Of a stretch of 64,000 bases of DNA, positions 33,672 through 42,132 are shown in pieces. Both the position numbers and the translations under genes were made by a program. Under the pieces are notes generated by a model. It saw nothing but the letters and a program-made list of their open reading frames with translations, did no database searches and had not been told where the DNA came from. The first letter of the stretch is position 1. The number at the start of each line of letters is the position of its first letter. The DNA comes from Companilactobacillus hulinensis (GTDB taxonomy: Bacteria; Bacillota; Bacilli; Lactobacillales; Lactobacillaceae). The stretch lies in the NCBI RefSeq assembly GCF_003946555.1, contig NZ_RHOO01000005.1:1-64000 (forward strand), in the 5' to 3' direction.

Positions 33672-34502
33672 ATGAAAAAGAAGCTTAAATATTTATCACT
33701 GCTGATCACGTCTTTGCTCCTAGTGCTGACACTTACTGGATGTGGTTCACAATCACTGTCATCACAAAATGTTTTGGAAAATGATAAAAAATCTAAGACC
33801 ATTACATGGGGTGTTAAGGCGGATACGAAGCTTTTGGGATTAGTCGATGTAAAAGATGGTAAAGAAAAGGGCTTTGAAGTTGATTTGGCTAAAGCTCTTA
33901 CTAAGAAGATGTTAGGTAAAGATGCAACTGCTAAGTTTGTTACCGTTACATCACAGTCACGTATTCCGTTGTTAAAGAACGGAAACATTGATGCTATCAT
34001 CGCTACAATGACTATAACGCCGGAACGTAAGAAGACAATCGACTTTGCGAACCCTTACTTTGACGCTGGACAATCGATCCTTGTTAAAAAGGGTTCTTCA
34101 GTTAAGAAAGTTCAGGATTTGAATGGCAAGACTATCATCGGTGTTGTTGGTTCTAATTCAGTTCAAAATGTTAAGAAGTTTGCTCCTAAAGCACAAGTCT
34201 TGCAATTGCCAGACTATGCTCAGGCATTGACAGCTTTGAAATCTGGACAAGGTGATGCTTTGACAACCGATAACGTTATCTTAGCTGGTATGGCCGTTAG
34301 CAATCCAGGCTATGAGTTAACTGGTAAGGCCTTCACCACTGAACCTTATGGTATTGGTATCAACAAGGGGCAAAAAGACTTCAAGAAAGCCGTCAATAAA
34401 GCGCTCAAAGAAGTTCAAGCAGATGGAACTTATAACAAACTAATCATGAAGTGGTTTGGTGATGTTCCTGGATTCAATTACAAGGAGGTGCTAAGAAAAT
34501 GA
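33672..34502 (+). CDS. Amino-acid-binding lipoprotein (GlnH-like)
   Basis: A 276-residue family 3 solute-binding protein. Lipobox LTGC with Cys at 24. Central segments VKADTKLLGLVDVKDGKEKGFEVDLAKAL and ATMTITPERKKTIDFANPYFDAGQSI are typical of glutamine/glutamate-binding proteins. It sits between the ATPase and the first permease, which overlaps its end by 4 bases. Confidence 0.92.
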   Translation: MKKKLKYLSLLITSLLLVLTLTGCGSQSLSSQNVLENDKKSKTITWGVKADTKLLGLVDVKDGKEKGFEVDLAKALTKKMLGKDATAKFVTVTSQSRIPLLKNGNIDAIIATMTITPERKKTIDFANPYFDAGQSILVKKGSSVKKVQDLNGKTIIGVVGSNSVQNVKKFAPKAQVLQLPDYAQALTALKSGQGDALTTDNVILAGMAVSNPGYELTGKAFTTEPYGIGINKGQKDFKKAVNKALKEVQADGTYNKLIMKWFGDVPGFNYKEVLRK

Positions 34503-35137
34503 TAAAACTACTAACAGATAATTGGTCAGCCTTCATTTCTGGATTTGGCTGGACGCTTCTATCCAGTGTCTTGGCACTATTCTTCAGTTTGATCATCGGT
34601 TCATTGTTTGCCATTTTGGAAGTTATGCCAAGCAAAGTAGTCCGAGTTATCGGTAATGTCTACGTAGAAATTTTCCGTAACATTCCATTACTAGTTATTA
34701 CAATGTTCTTCTACTTGGTAATTCCATTGTATGTGGTCAAGATCAATGGTTTTACAGCTGGAACTATCGGATTGACGATTTATACTTCAGCCTTTATCGC
34801 TGAAACGGTTCGTGCTGGTATCAATTCAGTTGATAGCGGGCAAATGGAAGCTGCTCGTGCTCAGGGTATGACTTTCTGGCAAGCAATGAAGAATGTTGTC
34901 TTACCACAGGCATTCAAACTGGTGATCCCACCACTAGGGAATCAGTTCGTTAACCTAGTTAAGAATTCATCAGTTCTAGCCTTTGTGGCTGGATTTGATC
35001 TGATGTATCAAGGTAACGCGATTGCATCACAGACTTTTGATACTGTAAATACTTACGTTGTTGTGGGACTGTTCTACTTGGTTATTACTTTGCCGATCAG
35101 TTACTATATGCAGCATCTAGAAAGAAAATTAGCTTAG
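34499..35137 (+). CDS. Amino-acid ABC transporter permease 1
   Basis: A 212-residue permease of the HisM/GlnP type. Five membrane helices, with the EAA loop EAARAQGMTFWQAMKNVVLPQAF. The N-terminal WSAFISGFGWTLLSS segment is typical of the family. It overlaps the binding protein gene by 4 bases, and 12 bases separate it from the second permease. The two probably form a heterodimer. Confidence 0.92.
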   Translation: MIKLLTDNWSAFISGFGWTLLSSVLALFFSLIIGSLFAILEVMPSKVVRVIGNVYVEIFRNIPLLVITMFFYLVIPLYVVKINGFTAGTIGLTIYTSAFIAETVRAGINSVDSGQMEAARAQGMTFWQAMKNVVLPQAFKLVIPPLGNQFVNLVKNSSVLAFVAGFDLMYQGNAIASQTFDTVNTYVVVGLFYLVITLPISYYMQHLERKLA

Positions 35138-35149
35138 GAGGGGAACGAT

Positions 35150-35803
35150 ATGCAAAACTGGATAGACGCTTATTCATGGATCAATATACGATTCTTGCTC
35201 CAAGGCTTATGGATCACAATATTGATCTCAGTTATTTCAGTAATACTGAGTTTTATTATCGGATCAGTCTTAGGAATCATCAGATATGCTAAGATTCCAT
35301 ATCTATCAAGAATTATCGGCTACATTATCGATGTTATTCGTAACTTGCCATTACTTTTGATCATCTTCTTCACGTACTTCGGATTACCAGCGTTTGGTTT
35401 CAAACCAGATACGATACCAGCTGCTATTTTAGCCATGACAGTCTTTGAATCGACCATGATTGCAGAGATCATCAGGTCTGGTATTTTGGCTGTTGATATC
35501 GGTCAGATGGAAGCATCACGTGCGATGGGAATGAAGCTTAGTCAAGCAATGTGGCACGTTGTCTTACCACAGGCTTATAAGAAAATGATCCCGGCTTTAG
35601 TTAGTCAGTTTATTTCGTTGATCAAGGATACTTCTTTGGCAACCATCATCGTTGTACCAGAGTTGATGCAACATGGTCAGGTTGTTTATGGACAAGATCC
35701 TAATTACATCATTCCGGTCTTCGTAGCGATGGCTGTAATGTACTTTGTTGTTTGTTACGCATTGTCATTATTGTCAAAAGTTATTGATAGACGAATGGCT
35801 TAA
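35150..35803 (+). CDS. Amino-acid ABC transporter permease 2
   Basis: A 217-residue permease of the same type. EAA loop EASRAMGMKLSQAMWHVVLPQAY. The first half ILQGLWITILISVISVILSFI is typical. AGGAGG lies before ATG. Last gene of the glnQHMP-like operon, closed by a terminator at 35817. Confidence 0.92.
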   Translation: MQNWIDAYSWINIRFLLQGLWITILISVISVILSFIIGSVLGIIRYAKIPYLSRIIGYIIDVIRNLPLLLIIFFTYFGLPAFGFKPDTIPAAILAMTVFESTMIAEIIRSGILAVDIGQMEASRAMGMKLSQAMWHVVLPQAYKKMIPALVSQFISLIKDTSLATIIVVPELMQHGQVVYGQDPNYIIPVFVAMAVMYFVVCYALSLLSKVIDRRMA

Positions 35804-35816
35804 ATATGTTTTGTTG

Positions 35817-35841
35817 GAGGATGCTTTGGCATTCTTTTTTT
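35817..35841 (+). terminator. Terminator of the amino-acid transporter operon
   Basis: GGATGC pairs with GCATTC around TTTG, followed by seven Ts. Confidence 0.8.
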
Positions 35842-35950
35842 GTTGCCGCCTATGGCTAATTTGCTGTTGTTTATTTTGAGACTAATATATGTACATATAT
35901 ACTTTATACGTAAGGTTGAGTCTTGTTTATTTGGAAAGGACGTTTTAAAA

Positions 35951-36214
35951 ATGAAAGAGATGGAGAACTTAGGTAAATTTAAAGTTAGAAAGAACGGTAA
36001 TTCATTAATTGTAACTATGCCGAAAGAATCTGGCTTCTCTGAAAATGAGATGGTGGAAGCAGTCAAAGGGTCAGACGGTAGCATCAGTTATAAACCTACA
36101 GAACAGAATCCATGGTTCTCAGGCAAATATAAAAATTATGATTTTGAAGCTATTAAAAATGAATTAGATTTTCCAGTAGATGGTGGTAGGGCCGTCGGTA
36201 AAGAAATTATTTAG
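35951..36214 (+). CDS. MazE/AbrB-fold antitoxin
   Basis: An 87-residue protein. MENLGKFKVRKNGNSLIVTMPK is a SpoVT/AbrB swapped-hairpin DNA-binding motif. The rest is acidic and aromatic (QNPWFSGKYKNYDFEAIKNEL), as expected for a segment that binds a MazF toxin. I chose ATG at 35951 (GGAAAGGA 10 bases upstream). A frame runs back to 35840 but includes a terminator and non-coding-like sequence. The partner toxin gene follows after 28 bases. Confidence 0.8.
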   Translation: MKEMENLGKFKVRKNGNSLIVTMPKESGFSENEMVEAVKGSDGSISYKPTEQNPWFSGKYKNYDFEAIKNELDFPVDGGRAVGKEII

Positions 36215-36242
36215 TTTATATTAGTTATCAGGAGGATGGGAC

Positions 36243-36464
36243 ATGATCGAACAAGGATCAATTATATTTATAGACTACGAACCGCATGCAGGTCACGAAT
36301 TTGGAGGTCATGATCCCAAGAGTGGGGTTCACGGTATGATTTCTATGATTAATTTTTCATGTTTTGATTTTAAGGCACGCAATGGAAAGATTGTCGGAAA
36401 AGTTAGTGAAACTGTTTTAAATAAGTTATTGAAAAATGCCAATTTTATTTTGCAGAATCATTAA
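36243..36464 (+). pseudogene. MazF-family toxin with an internal deletion
   Basis: A 73-residue protein. The N terminus IEQGSIIFIDYEPHAGHEFGG and the C terminus FSCFDFKARNGKIVGKVSE match the two ends of MazF/PemK toxins, but about 35-40 central residues are missing (family length is about 110). The conserved RP after GHE-G is replaced by GHDPK, so the catalytic Arg appears lost as well. GGAGG precedes ATG, so it may be translated. It is unlikely to cut RNA but may still bind the antitoxin. Confidence 0.75.
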
Positions 36465-36545
36465 ATTAGAGAATTATTAAAACAATAACTTGACTTGTAA
36501 TTTAATTACTGATAATATTCAAGTCATTCAAATGAACAAATATAA

Positions 36546-36769
36546 GTGTCTGAATCAAGTAGTACTGCATCTGTGTGTAAGAAAGCCGGTGGTTGATGCG
36601 AACCGGTCAGGGTGTACGTCATGAAATACCAGACATGACTTGGTTTTTCCAAGCGGGTAAAGAGGACCGTTACTTCTCGAGAGTGGAGAATTTTTATATT
36701 CTCAATCTGGGTGGTACCACGGTTATTAGTCGTCCCTGTTGCGTAAGCAATAGGGACGGCTTTTTTTTG
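36546..36769 (+). promoter_or_regulatory. T-box riboswitch with terminator (probable tRNA-Tyr specificity)
   Basis: Stem I starts GTGTCTG/CAGACAT. Its specifier loop has AGTA at 36558-36561 and GAAATAC on the other side, so the specifier is probably TAC (36627-36629), a tyrosine codon. The apical part has GGTGGTTGATGCGAACC. The T-box core TGGGTGGTACCACGG lies at 36708-36722. The terminator CGTCCCTGTT-GCGTAAGC-AATAGGGACG with eight Ts ends at about 36768. Uncharged tRNA would allow read-through into the transporter gene. The AGAG-like and stem III regions are present but less clear. Confidence 0.9.
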
Positions 36770-36781
36770 TATAGAGAGTGA

Positions 36782-36887
36782 AAAAAGTCGGTAGATTCTG
36801 AAGATTGTCTAGAATAACAAAGGTGCCACAGGGTGGTGCATTTGTTATTCGTAACAAACGTAGGAATCTGACTTTTGTAACTCATTT
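36782..36887. repeat. 106-base palindromic element, family 2, copy B
   Basis: Same length as copy A (30413-30518). Stems AAAGTC/GACTTT, GATTC/GAATC, TTGT/ACAA, GAATAACAAA/TTTGTTATTC and an apical TGCCAC/GTGGTGC. Several bases differ from copy A on both strands of a stem, keeping pairing. It lies in the 5' leader of the NhaC-family gene, after the T-box terminator. Confidence 0.75.
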
Positions 36888-36978
36888 GGGAAGGACAAAG
36901 ATTATGAACAATACAGCTGGTGGCAATCCTCGATATCGGAGCATCAAATAAAATCAACTAAATTCGAGGAGATTAATT

Positions 36979-38391
36979 ATGGAAAACAAGGTAAGCTTCA
37001 AAGAAGCTATTTCAATTTTATTAGTAATGTTATTAATTTTAGGATTCGGTGTTATCAAGTTTGGTCTTTCACCACAAACACCAGTCTTGGTAGTCATCGG
37101 TCTGTTAGTTCTCTGGGCCAAAGTTCGTGGCAGCAGCTGGGACGATATTCATAGCGGTATTATCGATGGTGTTAAGAACGGAATCGTGCCAATCTTCATT
37201 TTCATCTTGATCGGTGCTTTGATCGGTACATGGATCGCTGCTGGAATTATTCCATCAATGATGGTCGCTGGATTCCACATGATTTCAGTTAAATGGTTCG
37301 TGCCTTCAGTATTCTTGGTTTGTGCCATCATCGGTACATCGATCGGTAGTGCTTTTACAATTATTTCAACACTTGGTATCGCACTATTCGGAATGGGTAC
37401 AACACTTGGCGTTAATCCAGCTCTTGTTGCTGGAGCCATTATCTCTGGAGCAATTTTCGGAGATAAGACTTCACCACTTTCAGATTCAACTAACTTAGCT
37501 TCTGCAATCGCTGAAGATGACTTGTTCGCACATATTAAGAACCTCATGTGGACAACAATTCCTGCTTTCTTGATTTCATTAGTTTTATACGCAATCCTTG
37601 GCAATACTGGTTCAAATGCTAGTCTTGGCAATATCAATACCACACTTAATATTTTGAATAGTAACTTTATTATTTCTTGGTGGGCTATTCTACCAGTTGG
37701 ATTATTATTCATCTGTGCTATCTCAAAGATTCCCGCAATTGCTACATTGATCTTGAACATCACCGTTACAGTCGGTATGATCTTCATTCAAAAGCCTGGT
37801 ACACCAGTTAAAGATATTGCCGGATTCATCGAAAATGGATTTGTTTCTAAGACGGGTAACGCTGCAGTTGATGCATTACTTACTCGTGGTGGTATTACTT
37901 CCATGATGGGTACAGTTTCATTGATCTTCTTAACATTGTCACTTGGTGGACTATTGATGAAGTTTGATGTGATTCAAACAGCTATGACACCACTTGCTGC
38001 CAAACTTAAGACACCAGGTGCAGTGGTTACAGCTACGATTCTTTCAGGTATCGGAGTTAATATCTTCGTTGGTGAACAATACTTATCAGTTATCTTACCT
38101 GGTAAAGCTTTCAAAGAAACCTTTAATAAACGTGGTCTTGATAATTTAGCACTTAGTCGTGTACTTGAAGATGGTGGTACTGTTATTAATTACTTGATTC
38201 CTTGGGGTGTTGCTGGTGCGTTTGCTGCCAATACGCTTGGAGTTTCAACCTTAGAATTCTTACCGTTCTGCTTCTTTAGTTTATTATCACCAGTTCTTTC
38301 TATTATTAGTGGATTTACTGGTATTGGTTTGAGACGTATAGATAAGAAGTCAAAATCAGTTTCAGATAAGTCAGATACTGTTACTGCTTAG
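36979..38391 (+). CDS. NhaC-family transporter, probable tyrosine transporter
   Basis: A 470-residue membrane protein of the NhaC superfamily with about 11-12 helices. Segments GDKTSPLSDSTNLA and GVNIFVGEQYLSVILPG are family signatures. NhaC proteins are Na+/H+ antiporters, but many in Firmicutes carry amino acids. A T-box with a probable tyrosine specifier just upstream makes tyrosine uptake the best reading, which is inference. GGAG lies 9 bases before ATG. Confidence 0.82.
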   Translation: MENKVSFKEAISILLVMLLILGFGVIKFGLSPQTPVLVVIGLLVLWAKVRGSSWDDIHSGIIDGVKNGIVPIFIFILIGALIGTWIAAGIIPSMMVAGFHMISVKWFVPSVFLVCAIIGTSIGSAFTIISTLGIALFGMGTTLGVNPALVAGAIISGAIFGDKTSPLSDSTNLASAIAEDDLFAHIKNLMWTTIPAFLISLVLYAILGNTGSNASLGNINTTLNILNSNFIISWWAILPVGLLFICAISKIPAIATLILNITVTVGMIFIQKPGTPVKDIAGFIENGFVSKTGNAAVDALLTRGGITSMMGTVSLIFLTLSLGGLLMKFDVIQTAMTPLAAKLKTPGAVVTATILSGIGVNIFVGEQYLSVILPGKAFKETFNKRGLDNLALSRVLEDGGTVINYLIPWGVAGAFAANTLGVSTLEFLPFCFFSLLSPVLSIISGFTGIGLRRIDKKSKSVSDKSDTVTA

Positions 38392-38398
38392 TTGTCTG

Positions 38399-38570
38399 CT
38401 GCCTGCGGTCGAAAGTAATTGTGCCTGCTGTGTGGACCATCTTCAGCCGTAAGGCGGTCTGAAGATTCTGCATAGACCGCAGATTTCAAAAGTCGCCCTG
38501 TGCTGTAAGGATGGCTTCGCCATCCAACACCACCTTCACCGCTGGCTCAATTACTTTCGACCTCCGGCTA
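38399..38570. repeat. Long palindromic repeat, family 1, copy b
   Basis: About 172 bases. Ends GCCTGCGGTCGAAAGTAATT and AATTACTTTCGACCTCCGGC are complementary with few mismatches. Internal stems: ATCTTCAG/CTGAAGAT and GGATGGC-TTC-GCCATCC. It carries the GATTTCAAAAGTCG core of copy a. It starts 8 bases after the stop of the NhaC-family gene. The rest of 38571-38812 holds a terminator and the operator of the next operon. Confidence 0.75.
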
Positions 38571-38650
38571 TATACTTGATGATTTGAAATTAAGCACTAT
38601 TTTATTATTAGTTGTTAAGTTTGTTTTTTATAGGGATCATCGAAATTATA

Positions 38651-38697
38651 AAATATCCACAAAAACTGTAGATAAATAGTTTTTGTGGATATTTTTT
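38651..38697 (+). terminator. Intrinsic terminator
   Basis: AAATATCCACAAAAACT pairs with AGTTTTTGTGGATATTT, followed by a T run. It ends the NhaC transcript after the repeat. Confidence 0.9.
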
Positions 38698-38710
38698 TGC
38701 CTTTTTTGAG

Positions 38711-38726
38711 CTTACAAAATTGTAAG
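38711..38726. promoter_or_regulatory. Perfect 16-base palindrome upstream of the MacAB-like operon
   Basis: CTTACAAAATTGTAAG is a perfect inverted repeat about 85 bases before the first gene. It is close to the palindrome at 29553 upstream of the BceA-like gene, so one regulator may control both antimicrobial-type exporters. Confidence 0.6.
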
Positions 38727-38812
38727 ATTACGTAATACAAATCGCACTACAAAGGCATTTCTCTCCTCTAAAATAGATATCGTAAAATCTTTTTTTAAAA
38801 TGGGGGAAAAGT

Positions 38813-39724
38813 ATGAAAAAGATCAGAATCACTATTTGGGGATTGGTTATCGTTATGGCGTGTGTTGCCGGATTTGTTATTTTTGGCAGACATGACACTG
38901 AAGATCAAACTGACAAATACAATACTTATACAGTGAAATCAGAGCGCTCTGACAGCTTCACGGGGGTAGTTCAAGCCGATGAGAAGCATGCTGTTAGCGA
39001 CGAGGTTAAATCTGATGATGAAGTGCTTGCCAGCAACAATGTTTCTAATGGTCAAGAAGTTACAAAGGGGCAGGTCTTGTTCACGTTCTACAGAAATATG
39101 GCGAGTGAAATAAATTCTGCTAATTTAGAAATTAGACAAGCACAATTAACGATACAAGAATTGAATAAGACAACTGATAAGAACACTGATTATCAGATTG
39201 AATTAGCTAAGGACCAAGAAGCTTTGAGTGATGCTCAAGATAAATTAAACAAGTTGAATCTAGAGCAGAACCGCACTGTGATTGCACCAATTGCCGGTAC
39301 TTATTTCAAGGATACTGAAGGTCGCAGTTTCATTTACGGCACACCTATTATTGAAGGAAACGTCAACGAGTTTTCTTTGGATAAAATCAAGCTTGGTAAG
39401 GCTGTAACGGTTGTTAAGAATGATGGTGAAAAAACCGATGGTAGCTATACAGCTAAGGACAAGATTCCTTATAATACCGGAGCTGTTTCTTATTATCATT
39501 TCCAAGTCAGCACCGATGATTCACTTCCTTACGGAATGCACGTTCAGATCAAGAATGAAACTCGTGGATACAGGATTCCTAAGGAAGCTGTGAAGTCTGG
39601 AGATACTGTCTATATTGTTAGAAATAATAAGAAGCACAAACGTGTCTTGGATCTAACTAAGTTCAACAATGACTATTATGTCAAAGAAGGAATCAAGGCT
39701 GGCGACAAGCTGGTCTTGTTCTAG
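38813..39724 (+). CDS. MacA/HlyD-like membrane fusion protein
   Basis: A 303-residue protein with one N-terminal membrane anchor (about 6-24) and an extracytoplasmic part. A lipoyl-like half (SNGQEVTKGQVLFTFY), a coiled-coil hairpin near 93-140 (ANLEIRQAQLTIQELN...), and a barrel with TVIAPIAGTYFK follow. This is the adaptor layout. GGGGGAAAAGT precedes ATG. First gene of an exporter operon with an ATPase and a FtsX-type permease. Such Gram-positive systems export peptides or protect against them. Confidence 0.85.
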   Translation: MKKIRITIWGLVIVMACVAGFVIFGRHDTEDQTDKYNTYTVKSERSDSFTGVVQADEKHAVSDEVKSDDEVLASNNVSNGQEVTKGQVLFTFYRNMASEINSANLEIRQAQLTIQELNKTTDKNTDYQIELAKDQEALSDAQDKLNKLNLEQNRTVIAPIAGTYFKDTEGRSFIYGTPIIEGNVNEFSLDKIKLGKAVTVVKNDGEKTDGSYTAKDKIPYNTGAVSYYHFQVSTDDSLPYGMHVQIKNETRGYRIPKEAVKSGDTVYIVRNNKKHKRVLDLTKFNNDYYVKEGIKAGDKLVLF

Positions 39725-39736
39725 GACGGTGAAGCC

Positions 39737-40414
39737 ATGCTAAAAATAAAAAATGTGGGGAAATCATACGGACAATTTCAAGTATTACAAAACATTGATC
39801 TTGAAGTGGCTGATGGGGAATTCTTAGCCATTATGGGACCATCTGGTTCGGGTAAGTCTACCTTGATCAATATTCTGGGTTTGTTGGACCAAGATTATAC
39901 TGGTGAATATTTACTGAATAATAAGAGCTATAAGGAGACTAGCGATAACTTATTGTCACGTATTCGTGGAGATCAATTGGGCTTCGTCTTCCAAAATTTC
40001 AAATTATTAACAACTTATAGTGTTTACGAAAATATTGAAGTTCCACTTATTTATAGTAAAAACGAGCAGCATCACAAACGTGAACGAGTTGAAGATGTTA
40101 TAGAAAAAGTTGGACTCAATGGCAAAGAGAAGCATCGTCCTGCTGAATTATCTGGTGGTCAACAACAACGTGTCGCTATTGCTCGAGCTATTGTTAATCA
40201 GCCGAAGTTAATAATTGCGGATGAACCAACGGGTGCACTTGATTCTAAGACTAGTAAGGAGATCATGGATATCTTCACTAAATTGAATCAAGATGGCACA
40301 ACTATCATCATGGTTACTCATGATGAAGAAGTAGCTGAATATGCCATGCGCACGGTCTATATCCGTGATGGTAAGTTATATCACGATGCAAAGGATGTGT
40401 TTAAAAATGATTGA
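39737..40414 (+). CDS. MacB-like ABC transporter ATPase
   Basis: A 225-residue ATPase: Walker A GPSGSGKST at about 37-45, signature LSGGQQQRVAIARA, Walker B LIIADEPTGALD. The LolD/MacB-type pattern matches the neighbouring permease. Twelve bases after the adaptor gene, and overlapping the permease gene by 8 bases. Confidence 0.9.
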   Translation: MLKIKNVGKSYGQFQVLQNIDLEVADGEFLAIMGPSGSGKSTLINILGLLDQDYTGEYLLNNKSYKETSDNLLSRIRGDQLGFVFQNFKLLTTYSVYENIEVPLIYSKNEQHHKRERVEDVIEKVGLNGKEKHRPAELSGGQQQRVAIARAIVNQPKLIIADEPTGALDSKTSKEIMDIFTKLNQDGTTIIMVTHDEEVAEYAMRTVYIRDGKLYHDAKDVFKND

Positions 40415-41564
40415 TAAACTTTTGATCGCATTCAAATCAATTGGTAAGAATAAGAATCGTAACTTTCTAACAATGCTCGGTATTATTATCGGGATCGCTT
40501 GTGTTATTGCAATTCTTGCTGTTGGTGATGGTTTCACTAAGACTATGACCAAAGGGATGGGAACACATAACGATAGTGGACGAGTAACGATAAGCTTTGA
40601 GACTTCATCATATGATGATTCAACTAGTGGATTCACTCAAAATGATGTCTCTAGTATTGAATCACTATCCGGTGTTGATCATGTGAAACTTGATAGCAGT
40701 AGTCAAGAGGCTAGTGCCAAAGTTCAATATAAGACGAAGCACGAGACGACCAGTTTGAATAAGGCTCCGAAACATTTGAATCTGTACAAGGGGAACGATA
40801 CAACAATCTATAGCGATGATTCAAGTAATGTTTTTATCTCGCACGGATTAGCTAACCGCTTATTCAAAGGTGGGAATGCTCTGAATAGGGCTATGATAAT
40901 TGATGGTAATGTCTTCATTGTCAGAGGTATATATAAGATCAGTGATTTTAATTACCGTCCGGATATTTATGTTTCGAAGACAGTCTTCAAACAATTATTT
41001 GCGGGTCAAATAACCAAGGATTTGGCAAGAATTTACGTTCAGCCAGGTGTGAATAAGAAATCTGTTGGGAAACGCGCTGTTAAGCAGATGAAAAAATTTG
41101 GTGAGGACAAGAAAATGGGAAGCTATTCTGTTTCTAATCCCGATCAAATGAGTAAGACATTTACCAAAATGATGAATTATATTACTTATTTCGTTGCTTT
41201 AGTTGCCGGAATATCTTTATTGATCGCTGGTATCGGCGTTATGAACGTGATGTATATTACTGTGTCTGAGCGTCGTAAAGAAATTGGTATTCGTCGAGCT
41301 TTTGGTGCGACATCGAATGATATTCGTAGCCAGTTTTTGATTGAGAGTGTTGTATTATGCGTGATCGGTGGACTGGTCGGGATCATTTGTGGATATGGGC
41401 TAGTAGCAATCATCAACGCCTTTCTACCATTTAAGGCTATCGTTACAGTCTATTCATTATTATTATCGATATCTGTCTCAACAGCAGTCGGTTTGATATT
41501 TGGATTCATTCCTTCAAACAAAGCTGCACAGTCACCATTAGTGGGATTACTAAAAGAAGAATAG
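40407..41564 (+). CDS. MacB-like ABC transporter permease
   Basis: A 385-residue permease: one N-terminal helix (about 20-42), a MacB-type extracytoplasmic domain of about 210 residues, then three helices with the FtsX segment SERRKEIGIRRAFGATSNDI. I chose ATG at 40407, which overlaps the end of the ATPase gene and has AAAGGA upstream. Last component of the MacAB-like exporter. Confidence 0.9.
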   Translation: MIDKLLIAFKSIGKNKNRNFLTMLGIIIGIACVIAILAVGDGFTKTMTKGMGTHNDSGRVTISFETSSYDDSTSGFTQNDVSSIESLSGVDHVKLDSSSQEASAKVQYKTKHETTSLNKAPKHLNLYKGNDTTIYSDDSSNVFISHGLANRLFKGGNALNRAMIIDGNVFIVRGIYKISDFNYRPDIYVSKTVFKQLFAGQITKDLARIYVQPGVNKKSVGKRAVKQMKKFGEDKKMGSYSVSNPDQMSKTFTKMMNYITYFVALVAGISLLIAGIGVMNVMYITVSERRKEIGIRRAFGATSNDIRSQFLIESVVLCVIGGLVGIICGYGLVAIINAFLPFKAIVTVYSLLLSISVSTAVGLIFGFIPSNKAAQSPLVGLLKEE

Positions 41565-41582
41565 TATTTTAAGGGGATTATC

Positions 41583-42041
41583 ATGAAGAATTTATATAAA
41601 TTAGATAGGGTAACATTAGTCGCAGTATTTTTGGTCTATGCGTTTAGTGAAATAACAGCGATGTTCTTATCGAATAAGAATCTATCGTCTGCACCAAGTG
41701 TGGGCAAGTGGATGGAACTAGGAATTTACACGGTTGCCTTGATAATAAGTTTTGTAATCTATTACGGCGTTATGTATTTTATTCTGAAAAATAATGAATC
41801 AGATTTTCAAACAACGATTTTTATAAATATTGCCATTGGATTGACGGTTATTGCTATCTTGGCGATCATCGCAGGATTAGTAACAGATAAGAGTCTCAAC
41901 ATCTGGACCAAAGGTATTTTTGGATTGTTAGGAAATGGACTCACCGCTGCCTTGAATTGGAGGTACTTAAATGTTTCTCAAGCCAGTAAGATCAAGGTAT
42001 GTGTTCTAACTGTAATTTACTTTGTAATATCATTGATTTAG
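41583..42041 (+). CDS. Membrane protein of unknown function
   Basis: A 152-residue protein with four to five predicted helices and short loops. AAGGGG lies before ATG, 18 bases after the MacB-like permease, so it is probably the fourth gene of that operon. I do not recognise the family. A role in self-protection or in the exporter is plausible from position only. Confidence 0.6.
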   Translation: MKNLYKLDRVTLVAVFLVYAFSEITAMFLSNKNLSSAPSVGKWMELGIYTVALIISFVIYYGVMYFILKNNESDFQTTIFINIAIGLTVIAILAIIAGLVTDKSLNIWTKGIFGLLGNGLTAALNWRYLNVSQASKIKVCVLTVIYFVISLI

Positions 42042-42132
42042 TTACAAACTTATTTGTTGGTATATCAAATCTGAATATCATAGCGACCTATTGCATGATA
42101 AGCTTAATTAAAACAATTAAGAGGTAACCGTT

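Noticed and set aside
35826-35850. GTTGCCGCCTATGGC as a further copy of repeat family 1
   Set aside because: Only about 12 bases resemble the family end and no complementary arm follows within 200 bases.
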